64,000 nt of DNA from Rhodanobacter sp. (GTDB lineage Bacteria > Pseudomonadota > Gammaproteobacteria > Xanthomonadales > Rhodanobacteraceae), in assembly GCA_024711345.1 (NCBI GenBank), contig JANJTA010000007.1:62001-126000 (forward strand). The letters are read 5' to 3'. The notes beneath the pieces were generated by a model that was not told the DNA's origin, searched no databases, and saw only the letters and a list, made by a program, of their open reading frames with translations. Positions 42,814 through 50,921 of this stretch are shown here, piece after piece. The position numbers and the translations under genes were made by a program. Numbering within the stretch: the stretch's first letter is position 1; each line of letters begins with the position of its first letter.

Positions 42814-45135
42814 TCACCGCCCGTAGCCGCTCATCGCCGCCGGGCGGGCGGCCGCAGTGCCGCCCCAGCTCCGGTCCGGCTGCGCCTGCATGGTGAAATG
42901 CAGCTCGCCGCCGGCCACGATCTCGCCATGGCGCAGGTAGCTGCGCTCAAGCGGCTTGCCGTTCAGCGTCACCGCGCCGACGTAGGGGTGGGCGTCGTCC
43001 AGCGGCGCGGCGCTGACGGTGAAGCTGCGCCCGTGACCGAGCCGGATCGTGGCGCGCGCCACGAACGGCCGGCCGATCGCGTACTCGTCGCTGGCTGGCG
43101 TCACCGGGTAGAAACCCAGCGCGGTGAACACGTACCAGGCCGACATCTGGCCGAGGTCGTCGTTGCCGCTGAGACCGTCCGGTCGTGCCGCGTACTGGCT
43201 GTCCATGATCTGCTTGAGCCGCGCCTGCGTCTTCCACGGCGCGCCGGCGTAGTCGTACAGGTAGGCGATGTGGTGGCTGGGTTCGTTGCCGTGGGCGTAC
43301 CAGCCGATCAGGCCGGTGATGTCCTCGACGTGCTTGAAGTGCGAAGGATCGACCTTCGCCTCGAACAGCGCGTCGAGCCTGGCCACGAATTTCGCGTCGC
43401 CGCCCATCGCCTCGATCAGCCCGGCCACGTCCTGCGGCACGTACCACGAGTACTGCCAGGCGTTGCCTTCGGTGTAGTCGCTGCCGTAGCCGGCGGCCTC
43501 CGGGTCGAACGGTTCGCGGAACTTGCCGTCGCTCAGGCGTGCGCGCATGAAGCCGGTCTGCGGATCCCAGGCGTTCTTCCAGTTGCCGGCGCGCTTCTCG
43601 AAGGTGGCGGCGACGTCGGTCTTGCCCATCGCCTTCGCCATCTGCGCCAGCGACCAGTCGTCGTAGGCGTACTCCAGCGTCTTCGAGGCGCCCTCCGGCT
43701 CCTTGTCGATCGGCACGTAGCCGAGCTTCATGTAGTCGGCGAGGTCGCCGTACGGCGCGTAAGTCGCGCTGGCCACCATCGCCGCCAGTGCCTTGTCCAC
43801 ATCGAAGCCCCGCACGCCCTTGATGTAGGCGTCGGCGATCACCGGCACCGCGTGGTAGCCGATCATGCACCAGGTCTCCAGCCCCTGGTACGCCCACACC
43901 GGCAGGATGCCGAACGGGCTGGCCTCGCGCGCGGCGATCAGCGAGCGGATGAAATCCGTGCTGCGCTCGGGATGCAGCAAGACCATCAGCGGCTGCTGCG
44001 CGCGGTAGACGTCCCACAGCGACCAGGTGGAGTAGAAGTCGAAGCCTTCGGCCCAGTGCACCGCGTGGTCCGGCCCGCGATAGTCGCCGTTGGCGTCCAT
44101 GCTCAGCGTGGGCGACAGCATGGCGTGGTACAGCGCGGTGTAGAACTGCGTCTTCGCGGTCTTCGGCGCGTCCACCTCGACCACCGCCAGCGCCTGGTCC
44201 CAGGCCGCCTTCGCCTCGGCGCGGCGGGCGTCGAAATCCCAGCCCGCGCCGTCGTGGTCCAGGTTGGCGACGGCATTGGCTTCGCTCACCGGCGAGATCG
44301 CCACCTTCACCTCCAGCGGCTGCTTCAGCGCCCCGAAGTCGAACACGCCGAGCAGCGCGCGGCCGGCCTGCGCGTCGCGGTCCTGCGGCCGGTGGCCCGG
44401 CCCCTGGAAGCCCTTGTAGCTGATGTCGGCCTCGCGGTTGTACAGCTCGCGCGAAGTCATCGGCTGGTTGAAGCGCATGGCGAAGCACAGCTCGCGGCCC
44501 GGCGCCCAGCCGCGGGTGGTGCGGCAGCCGGTGATGGTGCCGTCCGCGTGCACACGCAGGCTGGCCCACAGCACCTTGCCGGCGTAGTCGTAGATGCTCG
44601 GGCGCAGGTCCAGCAGCAGGTGCGCGGGTTTGCCGGCGGGGAAGGTGTAGCGGTGCCAGCCGACGCGGCGCCCGGCGGTGAGCTCGGCGCGCACGCCGTA
44701 ATCAGCCAGGGTCACCGCGTAGTAGCCGGCCTGCGCCACTTCGCTGGCGTGCGAGAAACGCGAGCGGTAGCCGCTGCCCGGCTTGTCCGCGTCGCCCGGC
44801 TCGAGCTTCACCTCGCCGGCGATCGGCATCACCAGCACGTCGCCCAGGTCCGAATGGCCGGAGCCGGAGAAGTGCGTGTGCGAGAAGCCCAGGATGCTGC
44901 GGTCGCCGTACTGGTAGCCGGCAGCCCACTTGTAGGCTTGCTTGAAGTCCGGCATCGCGGTGTCCGGCGAGAGCTGGATCATGCCGAACGGCACGGTGGC
45001 ACCAGGGAAGGTGTGACCGTCGCCACCGGTGCCGATGCGCGGATCGACGTCGGCCGCGTGCCCGCTCGAGGCCAGCGCCGGCGCCGCGGCCAGGAGCCCC
45101 AGCAGGGCGAGCAGCATCGTGGTGGTACGCGACAT
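42814..45135 (-). CDS. GH92 family alpha-mannosidase, exported
   Basis: A 773-residue calcium-dependent exo-alpha-mannosidase of family GH92, typically acting on alpha-1,2-, alpha-1,3- or alpha-1,6-mannose ends of glycans. A signal peptide ends near PALASS. Conserved parts are VDPRIGTGGDGHTFPGATVPFGMIQ in pieces, GFSHTHFSGSGHSDLGDVLVMP, the general acid region YTEGNAWQYSW (Glu556) and the metal/base region SGNDDLGQMSAWYVFTALGFYPV (Asp659 region). GAGG lies six bases before the ATG. It diverges from a sugar permease-kinase-isomerase operon across a LacI-type operator, so it supplies mannose to that pathway. Confidence 0.94.
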   Translation of the reverse strand: MSRTTTMLLALLGLLAAAPALASSGHAADVDPRIGTGGDGHTFPGATVPFGMIQLSPDTAMPDFKQAYKWAAGYQYGDRSILGFSHTHFSGSGHSDLGDVLVMPIAGEVKLEPGDADKPGSGYRSRFSHASEVAQAGYYAVTLADYGVRAELTAGRRVGWHRYTFPAGKPAHLLLDLRPSIYDYAGKVLWASLRVHADGTITGCRTTRGWAPGRELCFAMRFNQPMTSRELYNREADISYKGFQGPGHRPQDRDAQAGRALLGVFDFGALKQPLEVKVAISPVSEANAVANLDHDGAGWDFDARRAEAKAAWDQALAVVEVDAPKTAKTQFYTALYHAMLSPTLSMDANGDYRGPDHAVHWAEGFDFYSTWSLWDVYRAQQPLMVLLHPERSTDFIRSLIAAREASPFGILPVWAYQGLETWCMIGYHAVPVIADAYIKGVRGFDVDKALAAMVASATYAPYGDLADYMKLGYVPIDKEPEGASKTLEYAYDDWSLAQMAKAMGKTDVAATFEKRAGNWKNAWDPQTGFMRARLSDGKFREPFDPEAAGYGSDYTEGNAWQYSWYVPQDVAGLIEAMGGDAKFVARLDALFEAKVDPSHFKHVEDITGLIGWYAHGNEPSHHIAYLYDYAGAPWKTQARLKQIMDSQYAARPDGLSGNDDLGQMSAWYVFTALGFYPVTPASDEYAIGRPFVARATIRLGHGRSFTVSAAPLDDAHPYVGAVTLNGKPLERSYLRHGEIVAGGELHFTMQAQPDRSWGGTAAARPAAMSGYGR

Positions 45136-45216
45136 GGACGACCTCGGCCGGCGGTGGACGGAAGCCTGAAGGTAACACCGCGGGCGGCATGTTGCGGCGC
45201 GCGATCGGCGCGGCGG

Positions 45217-45230
45217 TGAAAACGGTTACA
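45217..45230. promoter_or_regulatory. LacI-type operator TGAAAACGGTTACA
   Basis: A 14-base near-palindrome with CG centre (half-sites TGAAAAC and TGTAACC) in the 157-bp divergent gap between the GH92 and permease genes. It fits the general LacI-family pattern TGNAANCGNTTNCA. No LacI-family gene is adjacent to this locus, so the regulator would be encoded elsewhere. It differs from the 42-bp operator of the alpha-glucoside locus. Confidence 0.5.
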
Positions 45231-45292
45231 TTGGCGCGCGGCGCCCGTCGATCGGTGCGCCCACCTTCCGCCCCTGCGAACCGGAATCCACC

Positions 45293-46630
45293 ATGGCCCT
45301 AGCCACCGTCCCGCCCTCCCCGCCTGCATCCGCGCCGGACCGCGCCGGTCACGAGCCCTACACCAGCCATCCGACGGCGATGGGCGTGCTCACCACGATC
45401 TTCTTCATGTGGGGCTTCCTCACCTGCCTCAACGACATCCTGATCCCGCACCTGAAGTCGATCTTCCAGCTCAGCTACGCGCAGGTGATGCTGGTGCAGT
45501 TCACCTTCTTCGGCGCGTACTTCCTGATGGCGATGCCGGCCGGCCGGCTGGTCGCCGCGCTGGGCTACAAGAAAGGCATCGTGGCCGGGCTGGCGATCGC
45601 CGGCGTCGGCGCGCTGGGTTTCTGGCCGGCCGCGGGGCTGCACCTGTACCCGGCTTTCCTCGGCGCGCTGTTCGTGCTGGCCACCGGCATCACCGTGCTG
45701 CAGGTGGCGGCCAACCCCTACGTGGCCCTGCTCGGTCCGGAGAAGACCAGCTCCAGCCGGCTGACCCTGGCGCAGGCGCTGAACTCGTTCGGCACCTTCC
45801 TGGCGCCGTGGTTCGGCGGGTTGCTGATCCTCTCCAACGTGGTGAAGAGCCCGGACGAACTGGCCGCGCTGGAGCCGGCGCAGCGCCTGCTCTACGACAC
45901 CCAGCAGGCGCAGGCGGTGCAGGGGCCGTACATCGGCCTGGCGGTGGTGCTGTTCCTGCTGGCCGCGTTCGTGTGGCTGTTCCGCCTGCCGGCGCTGAGC
46001 GAGGCCACCGACAAGGACGACCACGCGCGCCACGGCTTCGCCGAGGTGCTGCGCCACCCGCACGTGCTGTTCGGCGTGCTCGGCATCTTCTTCTACGTCG
46101 GCGCCGAGGTGTCGATCGGCAGCTTCATGGTCAACTACCTGTCGATGCCCGAGATCGGCCACCTCAGCGAGCAGCAGGCCGCCGGCTACGTCTCGTGGTA
46201 CTGGGGCGGCGCGATGGTCGGCCGCTTCGTCGGCTCGGCGCTGATGGCGAAGTTCTCGCCGCGCAAGCTGCTGGCCGCGTTCGCCGCGATCAACGCCCTG
46301 CTGGTGCTGACCACCATGTCCAGCAGCGGCGCGCTGGCGATGTACAGCATCATCGCGATCGGCCTGTTCAACTCGATCATGTTCCCCACCATCTTCGCGC
46401 TCGGCATCGAGCGGCTGGGGCCGATGACCAGCAAGGCCTCCAGCCTGCTGATCATGGCCATCGTGGGCGGCGCGATCGTGCCATTCGTGCAGGGCGTGTT
46501 CGCCGACCACATCGGCCTGCAGCACGCGTTCTTCCTGCCGCTGCTGTGCTACCTGTACATCGTGTTCTACGGCCTGCGTGGCTCGCGCATCCGCGACCTG
46601 CCGGCGCCGGACGCCAGCGCAACGCGTTGA
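45293..46630 (+). CDS. FHS-family sugar:proton symporter (GluP/FucP-like)
   Basis: A 445-residue MFS transporter of the fucose/glucose/galactose symporter family with 12 helices. The signature FFMWGFLTCLNDILIPHLKSIFQL in helix 1 and the following loop, QVMLVQFTFFGAYFLMAMPAG, and VLQVAANPYVALLGPEKTSSSRLTLAQALNSFGTFLAP (given in part) are diagnostic. GGAA lies before the ATG. It opens an operon with a PfkB kinase and a mannose-isomerase-type enzyme, so mannose, glucose or fructose is the likely cargo; mannose is favoured by the divergent GH92 gene. Confidence 0.93.
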   Translation: MALATVPPSPPASAPDRAGHEPYTSHPTAMGVLTTIFFMWGFLTCLNDILIPHLKSIFQLSYAQVMLVQFTFFGAYFLMAMPAGRLVAALGYKKGIVAGLAIAGVGALGFWPAAGLHLYPAFLGALFVLATGITVLQVAANPYVALLGPEKTSSSRLTLAQALNSFGTFLAPWFGGLLILSNVVKSPDELAALEPAQRLLYDTQQAQAVQGPYIGLAVVLFLLAAFVWLFRLPALSEATDKDDHARHGFAEVLRHPHVLFGVLGIFFYVGAEVSIGSFMVNYLSMPEIGHLSEQQAAGYVSWYWGGAMVGRFVGSALMAKFSPRKLLAAFAAINALLVLTTMSSSGALAMYSIIAIGLFNSIMFPTIFALGIERLGPMTSKASSLLIMAIVGGAIVPFVQGVFADHIGLQHAFFLPLLCYLYIVFYGLRGSRIRDLPAPDASATR

Positions 46631-46631
46631 C

Positions 46632-47612
46632 ATGCCGACACGCTCCATCCTGTGCTTCGGCGAGGCACTGATCGACCTGCACGCCGACGGCCTCGACCCG
46701 CGCGGCTTCGCCGCCAGCTTCGTGCCGTTCGCCGGCGGCGCACCGGCGAACGTGGCGGTGGCCGCGGCGCGGCTGGGCGGCGCTGCGCGCTTCGCCGGCA
46801 TGCTGTCGACGGACCGCTTCGGCGACTTCCTGCTCGACAGCCTGCAACAGGCCGGCGTCGGCACCGCCGACGTGGCGCGCACCGAGGCGGCGAATACCGC
46901 ATTGGCCTTCGTCACCCTGGACGCCCGCGGCGAGCGCAGCTTCGCCTTCTACCGCGAGCGCAGCGCCGACCTGCTGTTCCGCCCGGAGCACTTTCGCGCG
47001 GACGCCTTCCGTGACGTCGCCGTGTTCCACGTCTGCTCCAACAGCATGACCGACCCGACGCTGGCCGCGGTCACCCGCGAAGGCATGCAGCGCGCGCACG
47101 GTGCCGGCGCGCTGGTCAGCTTCGACCTCAACCTGCGCCCGGCGCTGTGGCCGGCCGATGTCGACCCGCATCCGCAGCTGTGGCCGGCATTGCACCTGGC
47201 CGACGTGGTGAAGCTCAGCGCCGAGGAATTCGCCTGGCTGGCGATCGACGGCGAGCAGGCCACGCTGGACCGGCTGTGGCAAGGCCGCACCCGACTGGTG
47301 CTGGTGACCGATGGCGCGCAGCCGCTGCGCTGGTTCCATCCCGACGCCGAAGGCGAGCTGCCCGGCTACGCGGTCGAGGTGGTCGACGCCACCGCCGCCG
47401 GCGACGCCTTCATGGGCGGCCTGCTGTGCTGCCTGGCCGAGCTGGCATCCGGCCCGGAGCGGCTCGACCGCCTGGTGGCCGCGCTGCCGCGGCTGCACGC
47501 GATGCTGCGCTTCGCCGCCGCCTGCGGCGCGCTCACCGTCACCCGCCGGGGCTCGTTCGCCGCCATGCCGCGCGGCGCCGAAGTGCTGGCCTTCATGGAA
47601 CAACAGGCATGA
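46632..47612 (+). CDS. PfkB-family fructokinase
   Basis: A 326-residue ribokinase/PfkB-family sugar kinase. It starts ILCFGEALIDL, has the N-terminal PfkB signature FAGGAPANVAVAAARLGG, the fructokinase-like SFDLNLRPALWP, and the C-terminal signature around the catalytic base Asp258 in DATAAGDAFMGGLL. The usual signature reads (D/N)TTGAGD; here Ala replaces the first Gly of GAGD, a mild change in the anion-hole loop. The ATG follows the permease stop after one base, and the stop overlaps the next gene (ATGA). In this operon it would phosphorylate fructose made from mannose by the neighbouring isomerase. Confidence 0.92.
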   Translation: MPTRSILCFGEALIDLHADGLDPRGFAASFVPFAGGAPANVAVAAARLGGAARFAGMLSTDRFGDFLLDSLQQAGVGTADVARTEAANTALAFVTLDARGERSFAFYRERSADLLFRPEHFRADAFRDVAVFHVCSNSMTDPTLAAVTREGMQRAHGAGALVSFDLNLRPALWPADVDPHPQLWPALHLADVVKLSAEEFAWLAIDGEQATLDRLWQGRTRLVLVTDGAQPLRWFHPDAEGELPGYAVEVVDATAAGDAFMGGLLCCLAELASGPERLDRLVAALPRLHAMLRFAAACGALTVTRRGSFAAMPRGAEVLAFMEQQA

Positions 47613-48835
47613 ACGGTACCCCCGACTTCCGCGCCGCCGAGTTCCTGCGCGGGCACATCGCGCAGACCATGGCGTTCTACCACCCGCGCGCGATCGACCC
47701 GCAAGGCGGCTTCTTCCACTACTTCCGCGACGACGGCACGGTCTACGAGCGCAGCCACCGGCACCTGGTCAGCAGCACCCGCTTCGTCTTCAACTACGCG
47801 ATGGCGGCGTTCGAATTCGGCGAGGACGCGGCACTGCGCGACGAGTACCTCGACGCCGCGCGCCACGGCCTGCGCTACCTGCGCCAGGTGCATCGCGACC
47901 CGCACGGCGGCGGCTACGCCTGGACGATCCGCGACGGCCAGCCGGAGGACCGCACCAACCATGCCTACGGCGCCGCCTTCGTGCTGCTCGCCTACGCCAG
48001 CGCGCGCAAGGCCGGCGTCACCGAGGCCGCCGCGTGGATGGACGAGACCTGGCAGCTGCTGGAGCAGCATTACTGGGACGCCGACGCCGGCCTGTACCGC
48101 GACGAGGCGGACGCACACTGGCACTTCAGCGGTTACCGCGGCCAGAACGCCAACATGCACATGTGCGAGGCGATGCTGGCCGCGTACCAGGCCAGCGGCG
48201 AGGCGCGCTACCTCGATCGCGCGCTGCTGCTGGCCGACCACATGACGCGCCGCCAGGCAGCGCTGGCCGGCGGGCTGGTGTGGGAACACTACGACGCGCA
48301 GTGGCGCATCGACTGGGACTACCACAAGGACGACCCCAAGCACCTGTTCCGCCCCTGGGGCTTCCAGCCCGGCCACCAGACCGAATGGGCCAAGCTGCTG
48401 CTGACCATGGAACCGCTGCTGCGCGCGCGCGGCGACGACGCGGACTGGCTGCTGCCCACCGCGCGGCAGCTGTTCGACACCGCGCTGGCGCGCGCCTGGG
48501 ATAACGAGTACGGCGGCATCTGCTACGGCTTCGCGCCGGACGGCCGCGTCTGCGACGACGACAAGTACTTCTGGGTGCAGGCCGAATCGCTGGCCGCCGC
48601 CGCGCGGCTGCATGCGCGCACCGGCGCCGCCGTCTATGACGACTGGTACGGGAAGCTGTGGGCCTACGCGTGGCAGCATTTCGTCGACCACCGCCACGGC
48701 GCCTGGTACCGCCTGCTCAGCCGCGACAACCGCAAGCTCAGCGACGAGAAAAGCCCGGCCGGCAAGACCGACTACCACACCATGGGCGCCTGCCACGACG
48801 TGCTGGCGCTGCTGCGCGCCGGTGGCCGCCCGTGA
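47609..48835 (+). CDS. AGE-family isomerase, probable D-mannose isomerase
   Basis: A 408-residue (alpha/alpha)6-barrel protein of the N-acylglucosamine 2-epimerase family. The blocks HLVSSTRFVFNYA, RTNHAYGAAFVLLAYASA, NANMHMCEAMLAAY, FRPWGFQPGHQTEWAKLLL and KTDYHTMGACHDVL match the mannose isomerase/YihS branch, where two histidines and a glutamate shuttle protons. It would convert mannose to fructose for the kinase encoded immediately upstream, whose stop it overlaps by ATGA. There is no ATP-binding or epimerase-specific feature that would favour GlcNAc. Family is certain; mannose is inferred from motif wording and from the GH92 neighbour. Confidence 0.9.
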   Translation: MNGTPDFRAAEFLRGHIAQTMAFYHPRAIDPQGGFFHYFRDDGTVYERSHRHLVSSTRFVFNYAMAAFEFGEDAALRDEYLDAARHGLRYLRQVHRDPHGGGYAWTIRDGQPEDRTNHAYGAAFVLLAYASARKAGVTEAAAWMDETWQLLEQHYWDADAGLYRDEADAHWHFSGYRGQNANMHMCEAMLAAYQASGEARYLDRALLLADHMTRRQAALAGGLVWEHYDAQWRIDWDYHKDDPKHLFRPWGFQPGHQTEWAKLLLTMEPLLRARGDDADWLLPTARQLFDTALARAWDNEYGGICYGFAPDGRVCDDDKYFWVQAESLAAAARLHARTGAAVYDDWYGKLWAYAWQHFVDHRHGAWYRLLSRDNRKLSDEKSPAGKTDYHTMGACHDVLALLRAGGRP

Positions 48836-48861
48836 TCCGTTTCCTCTGCCCAAGGCACCGC

Positions 48862-50832
48862 ATGAACAAGCCCGCCGTTTTCCTCGCCGCCAGCGCCGCC
48901 CTGCTGTTGGCCACCACCGCCATGGCTGCCGCGCCGGCCGCGGCGAAGTTCGACCCGCTGCAGACCTTCGCGCCATACAGCTATCCGCAGCCGGCCACGG
49001 CCTATCGCTCCGCCAGCGGCAAGCCCGGTCCGCTGTTCTGGCAGAACCGCGCCGACTACACCATCCAGGCCACGCTCGACCCGGCCACCCGGCAGCTGCG
49101 CGGCAGCGAGGTGATCAGCTACACCAACCACAGCCCCGACGCGCTCGACGTGCTGTGGCTGCAGCTGGACCAGAACCGCTACCGCCGCGACGCCCGCGGC
49201 GCGTTCACCAGCAAGTTCCCCACCGAGTTCACCGACGGCTACCGCATCGCCACGGTCGAGCTGGAGGACGCGCACGGCAAGCGCCAGCCGGTGCCGTGGC
49301 TGGTTTCCGACACGCGCATGCAGGTGCAGCTGCCGACGCCGCTGCAGGGCAACGGCGGCAACCTGCGCCTGCACGTGGCCTGGAGCTACACCGTGCCGGG
49401 CGAGTTCGGCGGCCGCACCGACGTCAACCCGAGCCAGAACGGCGAGATCTTCGAGGTCGCGCAGTGGTACCCGCGCATGGCCGTGTACGACGACCTGCGC
49501 GGCTGGGACACCGCGCCCTACCTCAACAGCGAGTTCTATCTCGAGTACGGCGATTTCGACTACGCCATCACCGTGCCGAGCGAGATGATCGTGGCCGGCT
49601 CCGGCGAACTGGTGAACCCGGAGGACGTGCTGACCCCCACCGAGCGCGAGCGGCTGGAGCAGGCGCGCCGTAGCGACGCCACCGTGATGATCCGCACGCC
49701 GGAGGAAGTCACCCAGCCGTCCAGCCGTCCGAAACAGGGCGGCACGCTGACCTGGCACTTCCGCATGCAGGACACCCGCGACGTGGCGTTCGGCGCCTCG
49801 AAGGCGTTCGTGTGGGACGCCGCGCGGATCAACCTGCCACAGGGCAAGACCGCGCTGGCGATGTCGGTCTACCCCGTCGAAAGCGGCGGCAAGGACGCCT
49901 GGGGCCGCGCCACCGAGTACCTCAAGGCCGCCACCGAATACTTCTCGCGGCAGTGGTACCCGTACCCGTGGCCGGTGGCGATCAACGAAGCCGGCACCGC
50001 CGGCGGCATGGAGTACCCCGGCATCACCTTCGACCACAAGCTGGCCAAGGGCAGCAAGCTGCACATGGTGATCGCGCACGAGATCGGGCACAGCTGGTTC
50101 CCGATGATCGTGGGCAGCAACGAGCGCCGCGACGCGTGGATGGACGAGGGCTTCAACACCTTCATCGACGTCTACGAGGACAACGCCTTCAACAATGGCG
50201 AGTACGCGCCCAAGCGCGACAGCGAGTACGCGCCCGGCGGCGGCAACCCCGCCGACGAGATCGCGAAAGTCATCGCCGACCCGGCCGCGCCCGCCCTGCT
50301 CAACGGCGCCGACATGGTGGCGGAGAAGTACCGCCACCCGATCAGCTACTTCAAGGGCGCGTTCGGGCTGGTGCTGCTGCGCGAGCAGATCGTCGGGCCG
50401 GAGCGCTTCGACCCCGCGCTGCGCCGCTACATCGCCACCTGGGCGTTCAAGCACCCCAGCCCGTCGGACTTCTTCCGCTTCATGGAAAGCGAGACCGGCG
50501 AGGACCTGGGCTGGTTCTGGCGCGGCTGGTACGAGCACAACTGGCAGTTCGACATGGCCGTGCGCAAGGTCGCGCCGATCGACGGCCACTGGTCGCACGG
50601 CGCCGAAGTCACCCTCGCCAACCTCGACCAGCTGGTGCTGCCCACCACGCTGCGGCTGACCTACGCCGACGGCAGCACGCGCGACCTGCGCGTGCCGGTC
50701 GAGACCTGGCAGCAACACCGCGAGTACGTGGTGCGCGTGGCCGGCACGCAGAAGGTGGTGTCGGCCACGCTGGACCCGCTGCATGCGCTGCCGGAAGCGG
50801 ACCGCTCGAACGACACGCTGAAGGTGAAGTAG
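48862..50832 (+). CDS. M1 family metallopeptidase, exported
   Basis: A 656-residue zinc aminopeptidase-like protein of family M1. A signal peptide ends near AMAAAP. An N-terminal beta-saddle domain (YTIQATLDPATRQLRGSEVISYTN) precedes the catalytic domain, with the substrate-anchoring motif GGMEYPGI in place of GAMEN and the zinc site HEIGH (His406, Glu407, His410) plus Glu429 in WMDEGFNTF. AAGG lies seven bases before the ATG. It starts 26 bases after the isomerase gene and may be co-transcribed. A link to glycoprotein degradation (mannosidase plus peptidase) is possible but unproven. Confidence 0.93.
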   Translation: MNKPAVFLAASAALLLATTAMAAAPAAAKFDPLQTFAPYSYPQPATAYRSASGKPGPLFWQNRADYTIQATLDPATRQLRGSEVISYTNHSPDALDVLWLQLDQNRYRRDARGAFTSKFPTEFTDGYRIATVELEDAHGKRQPVPWLVSDTRMQVQLPTPLQGNGGNLRLHVAWSYTVPGEFGGRTDVNPSQNGEIFEVAQWYPRMAVYDDLRGWDTAPYLNSEFYLEYGDFDYAITVPSEMIVAGSGELVNPEDVLTPTERERLEQARRSDATVMIRTPEEVTQPSSRPKQGGTLTWHFRMQDTRDVAFGASKAFVWDAARINLPQGKTALAMSVYPVESGGKDAWGRATEYLKAATEYFSRQWYPYPWPVAINEAGTAGGMEYPGITFDHKLAKGSKLHMVIAHEIGHSWFPMIVGSNERRDAWMDEGFNTFIDVYEDNAFNNGEYAPKRDSEYAPGGGNPADEIAKVIADPAAPALLNGADMVAEKYRHPISYFKGAFGLVLLREQIVGPERFDPALRRYIATWAFKHPSPSDFFRFMESETGEDLGWFWRGWYEHNWQFDMAVRKVAPIDGHWSHGAEVTLANLDQLVLPTTLRLTYADGSTRDLRVPVETWQQHREYVVRVAGTQKVVSATLDPLHALPEADRSNDTLKVK

Positions 50833-50921
50833 CCGCGGACCATCGCAACCGACAGCCGCCTGCCGCCTGTCGCCAAACTTCGGAAGGCGTCGCGCCAACC
50901 TGCGCGTCCGGATCCCGATCG

